Assembly (NCBI GenBank): GCA_023717565.1
Contig: JAMQPI010000510.1
Coordinates: 1 to 52,281 of the forward strand
Origin: Pyrinomonadaceae bacterium
Lineage (GTDB): Bacteria > Acidobacteriota > Blastocatellia > Pyrinomonadales > Pyrinomonadaceae
Reading direction: 5' to 3'
Length of the DNA stretch: 52,281 nucleotides
The notes under the pieces are model-generated. The model was not told the DNA's origin and did no database searches. It saw only the letters and a program-made list of their open reading frames with translations. This document shows positions 33,990 to 41,701 of the stretch, piece by piece; position 1 is the stretch's first letter, and each line of letters opens with the position of its first letter. A program made the translations under genes and the position numbers.

Positions 33990-35186
33990 TCACCAGATTC
34001 CGGCGTTCAAGAAAGTCCGTAGCGCCCGAGCGAACGCCCGGCTCCTCCGGGCCGCTTCCAGTCTGTGGCCCAGCAGCGGCATGAGTTTCCCCAACGAGAA
34101 TTTTGACATGTTCAACGATCTGCAAAGAAAAGATTGCCAGTCATCATCGAAGGCAAGAAAGCGACTCGAATCTATCGAGGGAGGCAATACGCTTGAAAAG
34201 ACATCCCGAGTTTGGTTGACGAATTTCTGATACACCTCGTTCAGCTTTGTCGCCTCTATATTCTGGGAAAAATACACCAGCACCTGGTTGGGCCTGAGGG
34301 TCTGGATGGTCTTCCTCATCTGCGAGAGGAAGCCCGCTGTTAGCCGATTATCGATTTGCAGGATCACGAGTGCCGATCGCCGCATGAGTTCGGTTGTTTC
34401 CGCCTGTAAGTCGTTGGTGATTGCGCGGCGGCGTCGAGAGATCCTGATTGCGATGGTTCCTCGCTGTATCCGAAGCTGGCAAACGGTCCCAGCACTTCAA
34501 AAATGGGGCTGAGGAGTTGCTCGTCATGCTGGCCTCAGAAAACATCTTATCCACGAGGCCCACGTCTCTTCTCGATTTTGCTTTTCGGTTTCGAACGATC
34601 GAAGATGAAGCACCGGCGCCCGATTGGGCTGAAGTGCGAGCGATTCTTCAGCCGTCAGTGAGCATTTCCTCTTTCCCGGAAGAATGAGGCCAATTCCCGC
34701 AAGGGCCAAGACCCAGCGACGTTGAATTAGCAGCAAGCCCGGCCCCCAATCCTCCGTCGAATAGAAAAGGAAAAAAAGTCCTACCAGCGCATAAAGACCG
34801 CCAACCTGTAACAGCGTGCCCTGCGCTATTTTGAAACGGGACGCCCAGGATCCCTTCAGAATCCCGTCAGTTGGCACCAGCAGGATCAGAATCAGGCCAA
34901 TTGGCACCCCATGTCGCAGCACCGACGCTGGGGCGCGAACAAAACTAAACAATCCAAAACCAAACAAGACCAATCCGGCAAGAAGTAAGCTGACGGAAAC
35001 GACGAACTTTGATCGCGGCGACTGAAATCGATGCTGAAATCTGTGAACATGAACCCGGAATCTGCGCCAACGAATCCACGAAGGACTTGCTGCTAACCCC
35101 GACTCCCCAGCGCCTCCGACAGCGCCAAACGCAAACGTGAGATAGATGCCTCCAACGGCGAATAGAAGGCCAAGGTATAAAAACAA
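33990..35186 (-). pseudogene. Frameshifted membrane protein with PVLHLRSF-type domain
   Basis: Three frames join into one degraded protein. The first (35186-34524) has four helices and ends NRAPVLHLRSFETE. The second reads DEQLLSPIFEVLGPFASFGY. The third reads AITNDLQAETTELMRRSALVILQID and runs to the end at 33990. These pieces fit, in order, a soluble domain I know from membrane proteins with PVLYLRSF..EEQL..V..PFG..VAIG..L..ARLVIL. At least two frameshifts separate them. The first frame has no ATG and stays open upstream through the tRNA fragment, so the 5' end is lost too. Sequencing error is a weaker explanation, since several faults coincide. Confidence 0.65.
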
Positions 35187-35271
35187 ATGCAGGAGAAGAC
35201 GAAATGTTGCATCGATAAAGAACTTACAAAACGGCCTCTCCTCAGTTGCGGACTTATTGCGGACTTTTCCT

Positions 35272-35304
35272 AGGGAGGGGGTTCGAATCCCCGCTGCTCC
35301 ACCA
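35272..35304 (+). tRNA. Detached tRNA/tmRNA 3' end with CCA
   Basis: GGGGGTTCGAATCCCC forms a T-arm (four G-C pairs around TTCGAAT) and continues through GCTGCTCCACCA, an acceptor 3' strand, discriminator and CCA end. The matching 5' acceptor strand (GGAGCAG) and the D and anticodon arms are absent upstream, so this is only the 3' portion. Such fragments are typical att sites left where an integrase-carrying element used a tRNA or tmRNA 3' end. Confidence 0.6.
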
Positions 35305-35351
35305 ATAACACTCTACGGTTCAATAACTTACAGGCGCAACTCCTCAAGACC

Positions 35352-35471
35352 CAGTTCTCTCAAGTGGCCAATACCTGGCCAAAAAAAACAGCAACAGATG
35401 GTAGAAAACGGTAGAGAATGGGAACTCGTAGGAAAACTCTTAGATACTCGGCGACTCCAACTTACAGAAAA
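35352..35471 (+). repeat. Diverged 120-bp direct repeat, copy B
   Basis: Partner of copy A about 2.9 kb to the left, in the same orientation and of nearly the same length. It begins about 50 bp after the CCA end of the tRNA fragment. Position and pairing suggest the border sequence of an integrated element; no integrase gene remains between the copies. Confidence 0.5.
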
Positions 35472-35615
35472 CAAAGTTCTTAAGTTGTTATGGTGTAATG
35501 CGGAGGGCAGGCGTCCTTTACGCTTACCATCAAACATCTGAACTAGATTCACGATTTGCTCCGCTTGCACACGGATGTGTTGTGAACCCGTTCGCTGAAG
35601 ACGCACTCTGGATTT

Positions 35616-35644
35616 GTTTGAGATGCCAATTCGGCATCTCAAAC
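35616..35644. other. Perfect 12-bp hairpin
   Basis: GTTTGAGATGCC and GGCATCTCAAAC pair perfectly around AATTC. No T-run flanks it on either side. It lies in the non-coding gap before the DUF1592 operon. It could be a terminator-like barrier, an integrase arm site or an inverted-repeat remnant. Confidence 0.5.
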
Positions 35645-36099
35645 CGAAGATTGATAACGTGAGTTAAGTGTGCCAACTGCCAACCGTTAGTCTTGGCCCA
35701 TGTGGCTTCAGCACTCGAACATTCGGTGGTCGCACGGTCCAGCTCACTAGATCAACGTTCGGAGTTTCAGCTTGAGGTGTAAGTCTTTGGGCCTCGGCGG
35801 ATTGTCAGGTTGTAACCTCTGACATTCTGGTAAATGGCCGGGGTTCCCGGCCGAGTTACACATTTGCTCCAGCGGTGGCAATGGCTTCGGCATCAGGAAA
35901 GGGTCGCATCCGATCGCGGAATAGCCGACGAGTCTGCAAGAGTGGTTGGCCGATCTTCAGTTCCTTCCGAAAACCGTGCTAGAAAACCAGCAAAGCAAGC
36001 GCAATGATATGACAATCGCATAATTCGACAATTCGATTCACGGGTACAATCGGGCTTCGTTCCTTTCACCTGTCTGTAACAATCGAGGCTTGAACATCG

Positions 36100-38613
36100 A
36101 TGCGGAGTCAGAACATGGCGCGGCTGCTAGTTGGCACACTACTGCTCCATTGTGTGGCGCTTAGCCAAACCCCGCGACCCGCGTCAGGTCAGCCAGCCGC
36201 GACATCAACGTTCACGCATTCTTTCGATAGTACCGTTCTGCCGTTCGTAACTAAGAACTGCTACGAATGTCACAACGCTACGCGGAAGGCCGGCGGCATG
36301 GATTTGAGGTTGCTTGGCACGGCGGATTCGATCGCGCCCCACCGCGCGACATGGGAGAACGTCGTGCGCAAGGTGAGCAACGGAGAGATGCCGCCGGAAT
36401 CGAGACCAGTGCCGAACGAAGGTGAATTGCAGGCAGCGATGGGCTGGCTCAAGAATGAGTTCGAGCGACTTAATAAGTTGGTGGTTCCCGCTGCGGGACG
36501 GGTCACGGCCAGGCGTTTGAACCGGGCTGAATACAACAACACGGTGCGCGACCTCTTGGGGGTTGATAGCAATCCGGCTGACGCCTTTCCGCAAGATGAC
36601 TCAGGGTATGGCTTCGACAATATCGGCGATGTGTTGTCGTTGTCGCCGGTGCTGCTGGAGAAGTATCTGAGTGCCGGTGAGAAGGTGGCCCGCGCTGCGA
36701 TATTCGGTCCCGAGAATCTGAAGCCGACCCTGGTTCGCTACCAACCTCCCTATCGCAAGAAATCAGATGGCGACGTCATTCGCTTTGATGGGCCGCAGAA
36801 TTACACGCTGTCGAATTATGACGTCACCGGGTTAGCGACGCCGATGTCGATTCACTTGACGCATCGCTTTCCCGTCGATGGCGAGTACCTTTTCAGAGTG
36901 ACGCCGGAAGGACGCCGCCCCGGCGGATCGGATCCAGTGAAGGTAGCTTTGTGGATCGACGGCAGAGTCGCGAAGGTCACCGAAATAGACGCGACAGATC
37001 TGGAAGGACAGACACGGGAGTTCCGTCTGAAAATGGCGGCCGGAGAGCGCTGGCTGGCCGTCTCCTTTCTCCGTCAGTTTGAAGGATTGCCGGCGAAGTA
37101 TGTCGCGTTGAATCCTTCAACGCGACCAATCCCGCCGCCTGAGCCACCGCCAAAGCCGCCCGCGAACGCAACTCCTCAGGAGAGAGAGGCGTTTCAAAAG
37201 AGAATAGAAGCGCGTAAGGGCCGGATCGAGCCGGCAGATGGTTTTCGTATTAACTTCCTGGAGATCGGCGGGCCATATGACTATGCCAAGGGTCCCGCAA
37301 ACGAGAGCTTGAAGAAGGTCTATTCGTGCGGGCACCTGGATGGCCAACACAAACCTGGATGCGCCCGAATGATTGTCGTCGATCTGGCCCGACGTGCTTA
37401 CCGGCGTCCAGTGACCCCGAGTGAAGTTTCCCAGCTCGTCAGGTTGATCACGCTGGCGCGGCAGCAAGGCGATTCCTTTGAAGAGGGGCTCAGCCTGGCG
37501 GTGCAGGCCATGCTGATCTCGCCGCACTTTCTCTTTCGTGTCGAAAGAGATCGCCCCTCGGTTCAAGCTGCGCACACCGCTGCCGCATATCCGATCAGCC
37601 AACATGAACTGGCTTCAAGGCTCTCTTATTTCTTGTGGTCGAGCATGCCTGATGAGCAATTGTTCCATTGCGCCGACCAGCAACTTTTGCGCAGACCAGC
37701 GGTGCTTGCCGGGCAAGTGCGGCGCATGTTGCAAGACCCGAAGTCGCGCGCCCTGGTCGAGAACTTCGGTGGACAATGGCTGGAATTGCGCCGGCTCGAA
37801 TCGGTTAGTCCTGATCGTGATCGCTTTCCCGACTTTGAGGATTATTTACGGCAGTCAATGCGGCATGAGACGGAGATGTTTTTCGCGAGCATTGTGCGGG
37901 AGGACCGCAGCATCATGGATTTTCTTGACGGGAATTATACGTACGTCAACGAAAGAATAGCGCAGCTCTATCATCTGCCTGGAGTGGTCGGGCCAGAGTT
38001 CCGGCGAGTTGATCTGACTGGCAACAAACAGCGAGGGGGAGTTCTAACGCATGCGAGTGTTCTGACTGTGTCGTCCTATGCGACGCGAACGTCGCCCGTC
38101 TTGCGTGGGCAATGGATACTGGAGAACTTTCTCAACGCGGCTTCACCACCACCGCCACCGAATGTCCCGAACCTTAATGAAGCGGCCATTGGCACGGCTG
38201 CATCTCTCCGGAAGCAGATGGAGCAACATCGTCAAAATGCGACTTGCGCTTCCTGCCATGCTCGCATGGACCCGCTCGGGTTCGGGCTGGAGAACTACGA
38301 TGCGATTGGGGCCTGGCGGACCGAGGACGGAAAATTTCCGATCGATCCTTCCGGAGTGCTCCCCGACGGTAGAACCTTCAAAGCACCGCACGAACTGAAA
38401 GCAATTCTGAGATATGATCGCAATGCTTTCGCTCAAGGCCTGACCGAGAAGTTACTCACCTACGCGCTCGGACGCGGCCTCGAAACATATGATAAGCCGG
38501 CGGTGACAAAGATTGCCGGCAGCCTGGCCCATGATGATTATCGCTTCTCCAGTCTGGTGATGAATGTTGTCAGTAGCGTGCCCTTTCAAATGCGTGGAGC
38601 AAAAGGTAAATGA
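36100..38613 (+). CDS. DUF1592 multidomain protein with c-type haem motifs
   Basis: The 837-residue exported protein has a signal peptide (ARLLVGTLLLHCVALSQT) and a haem-type CYECH motif (FVTKNCYECHNATRKAGG). The domain series known from Planctomycetes and Acidobacteriota follows: DUF1587 (ARRLNRAEYNNTVRDLLG), DUF1595 (DLARRAYRRPVTPSE), DUF1592 (RQSMRHETEMFFASIV), DUF1588 (RGGVLTHASVLTVSSYATRTSP) and DUF1585. A second CASCHARMDPLGFGLENYD motif lies before the C-terminus. A carbohydrate-binding-like segment of about 120 residues (LTHRFPVDGEYLFRV) lies between DUF1587 and DUF1595. Function is not established; periplasmic redox or carbohydrate roles have been proposed. It overlaps the DUF1552 start and heads the CAZyme operon. 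The start fits that of the broken paralogue at 50.9 kb. Confidence 0.93.
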   Translation: MRSQNMARLLVGTLLLHCVALSQTPRPASGQPAATSTFTHSFDSTVLPFVTKNCYECHNATRKAGGMDLRLLGTADSIAPHRATWENVVRKVSNGEMPPESRPVPNEGELQAAMGWLKNEFERLNKLVVPAAGRVTARRLNRAEYNNTVRDLLGVDSNPADAFPQDDSGYGFDNIGDVLSLSPVLLEKYLSAGEKVARAAIFGPENLKPTLVRYQPPYRKKSDGDVIRFDGPQNYTLSNYDVTGLATPMSIHLTHRFPVDGEYLFRVTPEGRRPGGSDPVKVALWIDGRVAKVTEIDATDLEGQTREFRLKMAAGERWLAVSFLRQFEGLPAKYVALNPSTRPIPPPEPPPKPPANATPQEREAFQKRIEARKGRIEPADGFRINFLEIGGPYDYAKGPANESLKKVYSCGHLDGQHKPGCARMIVVDLARRAYRRPVTPSEVSQLVRLITLARQQGDSFEEGLSLAVQAMLISPHFLFRVERDRPSVQAAHTAAAYPISQHELASRLSYFLWSSMPDEQLFHCADQQLLRRPAVLAGQVRRMLQDPKSRALVENFGGQWLELRRLESVSPDRDRFPDFEDYLRQSMRHETEMFFASIVREDRSIMDFLDGNYTYVNERIAQLYHLPGVVGPEFRRVDLTGNKQRGGVLTHASVLTVSSYATRTSPVLRGQWILENFLNAASPPPPPNVPNLNEAAIGTAASLRKQMEQHRQNATCASCHARMDPLGFGLENYDAIGAWRTEDGKFPIDPSGVLPDGRTFKAPHELKAILRYDRNAFAQGLTEKLLTYALGRGLETYDKPAVTKIAGSLAHDDYRFSSLVMNVVSSVPFQMRGAKGK

Positions 38614-39971
38614 AACGACTCCCAAGACGGACATTTCTTGGAGGGATAGGAACTCTCATTGCATTGCCAGTTCTGGACGCGATGCTGCCGGCGTTTGCGT
38701 CGGCGAAAGAAACCGCAGCTCTAGCAAAAGCGCCGACGCGAATTTCCTTCAACTACATTCCGAACGGCGCGATCATGGAGCATTGGACTCCCAAAGGTGT
38801 GGGACAGAATTTCGAGTTCACCCGCATCCTCAAGCCGTTGGAAAACTTTCGTGAAGACCTGCTGGTGCTCTCGAAGCTGGCCCACCATCAAGCCAACGAG
38901 TTGGGCGATGGCGGTGGTGATCACGCTCGCGCGGGCGCATGTTTCTTGACCGGCATTCATCCGCGCAAGACGGCTGGTGCTGACATCTCCGCTGGCATTT
39001 CCGCAGATCAAATCGCAGCGCAACAGCTGGCCGCCAACTCGCTGACTCAGACCAGGCTGCCGTCGCTCGAGTTGGGCTGCGAAGATTCCCGCACCGTCGG
39101 CAATTGTGATTCAGGCTACAGCTGCTCCTACACGAACAGCATTTCATGGCGCGGGCCCGCCACGCCCATGCCGCCTGAGACGAATCCGCGCGGCGTCTTC
39201 GAGCGACTGTTTGGCAGCGGCGATGTCAGTCTGGATTCAGCCACGCGCGCGCGTCGCACTCTCTATCGCAAGAGCATTCTCGACCTGGTGCGTGGTGACA
39301 CCCAGCAACTCGTCAAGACTCTTGGCCCCAATGATCGCCGCAAGATTGATGAGTACCTCTCAGCGGTCCGTGAGATTGAGCAGCGAATCGACAGTGCGGA
39401 AAACAGCAACCACGAGTTACAGCCAACGATGGAGAAGCCCGACGGTATTCCGATCGCTTTCTCGGAATACCTGAAGCTCATGTACGACCTGCAGGTCATG
39501 GCCTTTCGATCTGATCTGACGCGTGTGACAACGTTGATGGTCGGTCGCGAAGGCAGTGTTCGGGTCTATCCTGAAATCGGCATTGCCGATCCGCACCATC
39601 CGCTAACGCATCATCGTAACAACCCCGCGATGATTGAAAAGATTGCGCAGATCAACTGCTTTCATGCGCAGCTCTTTGCATATTTTCTAGATCAGCTTAA
39701 GTCCATTCCGGATGGCGACGGGTCCCTGCTCGATCACTCGATGATTGTCTATGCGAGTGCGATCAGCGATGGCAATCAACACCTTCATGAAAACCTGCCG
39801 GTGTTGCTGGCCGGTCGCGCGAACGGTGAGCTAAAACCCGGTCGGCACATCGTCTATCCGGACAAGACACCGATGGCCAACCTGTACCTGTCGTTGTTGG
39901 ATCGGCTCGGTGTGCACACCACGGCCATCGGCGACAGCACCGGCCGACTTGAGCACCTCAACGAGGCATAG
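38610..39971 (+). CDS. DUF1552 protein with Tat-type signal
   Basis: The 453-residue protein begins MKRLPRRTFLGGIGTLIALP, a twin-arginine export signal, with cleavage likely after AFASA. The body is DUF1552: RISFNYIPNGAIMEHWTPKG, LVLSKLAHHQANELGDGGGDHARAGACFLTG, GREGSVRVYPEIG and HPLTHHRNNP, followed by VYASAISDGNQHLHENLP. This fold is related to the alkaline-phosphatase/sulfatase-like DUF1501 group, but no activity is established. Its ATG overlaps the DUF1592 stop; this pair is nearly always adjacent in other genomes. Tat export suggests it folds, perhaps with a metal, before crossing the membrane. Confidence 0.93.
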   Translation: MKRLPRRTFLGGIGTLIALPVLDAMLPAFASAKETAALAKAPTRISFNYIPNGAIMEHWTPKGVGQNFEFTRILKPLENFREDLLVLSKLAHHQANELGDGGGDHARAGACFLTGIHPRKTAGADISAGISADQIAAQQLAANSLTQTRLPSLELGCEDSRTVGNCDSGYSCSYTNSISWRGPATPMPPETNPRGVFERLFGSGDVSLDSATRARRTLYRKSILDLVRGDTQQLVKTLGPNDRRKIDEYLSAVREIEQRIDSAENSNHELQPTMEKPDGIPIAFSEYLKLMYDLQVMAFRSDLTRVTTLMVGREGSVRVYPEIGIADPHHPLTHHRNNPAMIEKIAQINCFHAQLFAYFLDQLKSIPDGDGSLLDHSMIVYASAISDGNQHLHENLPVLLAGRANGELKPGRHIVYPDKTPMANLYLSLLDRLGVHTTAIGDSTGRLEHLNEA

Positions 39972-39974
39972 AGA

Positions 39975-41669
39975 ATGACTGCTCCAAAACGGCTCGTGTT
40001 CTTCGTCATCGCTCTTTGTCTGTTGGCTGGCTCCCTAGTTGTTTCGCGGGTCGGAGCTGAGGGTCAAAAAAAAAGAGCAGTAACGGCAAAGCGTAGGGTT
40101 CTCGAATACGACGTGCGTGAGTTCGGGGCTAAGGGCGATGGCCAGACGCTCGACACCGACGCCATCAACAAGACTATTGAAGCTGCCGCAAGCGCGGGCG
40201 GGGGCACGGTGCGCTTTCCCGCCGGCGCCTATCTGAGTTTTTCCATCCACCTGAAAAGCAACCTCACGCTGTATCTCGATCAAGGGGCTACCATCGTCGC
40301 CGCCGATCCGCAGGAGGCCAAAGGGAACTACGACATGTACGAGCCGAATGAATGGGACCAGTACCAGGACTTTGGCCATAGCCATTGGCAGAACAGTTTG
40401 ATTTGGGGAATCGGACTGGAGAACGTTGCCATCCTCGGACCGGGCCTGGTTAACGGCAAGGGTTTGACGCGCGGCGGTCCCAGACTGCGTCGGCCGGTTC
40501 AGCCTGGAGACCGGCCCGCCAGTTTGGGCGATCGCCCAGCCAGCACTTCGGCGCCGTCTCCCTCCCCGCCGCCGGGAAGCACTCAGGCAGCGCCGGATAG
40601 TTTCGGCAACAAGACGATCTCGCTCAAACTCTGCCACAACGTGCTGCTGCGCGACTTCTCGATCTTGAATGCCGGGCACTTTGGTCTACTGGCTACGGGG
40701 GTGGACAATCTCACGATTGACAACGTCAAGGTCGACACTAATCGAGATGGCTTTGACATCGATTCTTGTCGCAACGTGCGTATCTCGAATTGCAGTGTTA
40801 ACTCGCCCAATGACGATGCGATTGTGCTCAAGAGTTCCTACGCCCTCGGTTACGCCCGCGCAACTGAGAACGTGACCATTACCAATTGCCTCGTCAGTGG
40901 CTACGATATCGGCTCGTTGTTGGATGGTACGTTCAAGCGCAACGTGAAGCAGGCGCCGGACCGCGATGGACCAACCGGGCGCGTCAAGTTCGGCACCGAA
41001 TCAAATGGCGGCTTTAAGAACATCACCATCTCAAACATTGTTTTTGATCACTGTCGCGGGCTGGCGCTGGAGACGGTTGACGGCGGGCTGCTCGAAGATA
41101 TAAGCATCAGCAACATCACCATGCGCGACATTGTAAACTCCCCGATCTTTCTGCGTTTGGGAAGCCGCATGCGAGCGCCCGCGGGCACGGCGATCGGCCA
41201 ACTGCGGCGCGTCCAGATTAGCAACGTGGTGGTCTATAACGCCGACCCTCGCTATGCTTCAATCATCAGCGGCATCCCGGGCCACGACATCGAAGACGTG
41301 AAGCTCAGCAACATCCGCATCTTCTATCAAGGCGGCGGCACGCTGGCACAGGCGGCGCTGTCTCCGGCCGAGAAGGAAGCGGGCTATCCTGAACCTTCAA
41401 TGTTCGGCGACACTCCCGCGTACGGCTTTTTCATACGTCACGTAAAGGGCATCGAGTTAGACAATGTCGAGGTCAGCTACGCGCAGGAAGATCTGCGCCC
41501 TGCCTTCGTCCTCAACGACGTAAACGGTGCGGACTTTTTTCACGTTAAAGCCCAGCTGGCGAAAGATACGCACGCCTTCGTGTTGCAGAATGTTTCTGAT
41601 TTCAGCACTTACCAATGCAAAGGCGTGCCGGACATGCGGCTTGAGCGCGTGGAACAGAAGAAGTTTTAG
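39975..41669 (+). CDS. GH28 polygalacturonase/rhamnogalacturonidase
   Basis: The 564-residue secreted protein has a signal peptide (LVFFVIALCLLAGSLVVSRVGA) and the pectin-lyase-like N-terminus YDVREFGAKGDGQTLDTDAIN. The right-handed beta-helix carries the GH28 catalytic motifs: NRDGFDIDSC (for NTDGID), PNDDAIVLKS with the paired aspartates, and FGTESNGGFKNI at the place of the GHG motif. This pattern is seen in bacterial exo-acting polygalacturonases and rhamnogalacturonidases. A Pro/Ser-rich insertion (PASTSAPSPSPPPGSTQ) sits in the helix before the catalytic rungs. It begins 3 bp after the DUF1552 stop, so it shares that operon. Confidence 0.93.
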   Translation: MTAPKRLVFFVIALCLLAGSLVVSRVGAEGQKKRAVTAKRRVLEYDVREFGAKGDGQTLDTDAINKTIEAAASAGGGTVRFPAGAYLSFSIHLKSNLTLYLDQGATIVAADPQEAKGNYDMYEPNEWDQYQDFGHSHWQNSLIWGIGLENVAILGPGLVNGKGLTRGGPRLRRPVQPGDRPASLGDRPASTSAPSPSPPPGSTQAAPDSFGNKTISLKLCHNVLLRDFSILNAGHFGLLATGVDNLTIDNVKVDTNRDGFDIDSCRNVRISNCSVNSPNDDAIVLKSSYALGYARATENVTITNCLVSGYDIGSLLDGTFKRNVKQAPDRDGPTGRVKFGTESNGGFKNITISNIVFDHCRGLALETVDGGLLEDISISNITMRDIVNSPIFLRLGSRMRAPAGTAIGQLRRVQISNVVVYNADPRYASIISGIPGHDIEDVKLSNIRIFYQGGGTLAQAALSPAEKEAGYPEPSMFGDTPAYGFFIRHVKGIELDNVEVSYAQEDLRPAFVLNDVNGADFFHVKAQLAKDTHAFVLQNVSDFSTYQCKGVPDMRLERVEQKKF

Positions 41670-41701
41670 CAAGTTGCCGAAAAACCAATTCGGAGACCAA
41701 T

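Larger units (their letters stand above)
35187..36099. other. Non-coding region with att-like remnants
   Basis: About 900 bp without a supportable gene. It holds, in order, the tRNA/tmRNA 3'-end fragment, direct-repeat copy B and a 12-bp hairpin, each listed separately. The last 250 bp before the DUF1592 gene must contain that operon's promoter. A TACAAT string near 36045 is a possible -10 element, without a convincing -35. Confidence 0.5.

Noticed and set aside
35221-35304. Complete tRNA gene
   Set aside because: The 5' acceptor strand, D arm and anticodon arm cannot be found upstream; only the 3' part is supported.
35616-35644. Intrinsic terminator
   Set aside because: The stem is perfect but neither side has the T-run needed for intrinsic termination.
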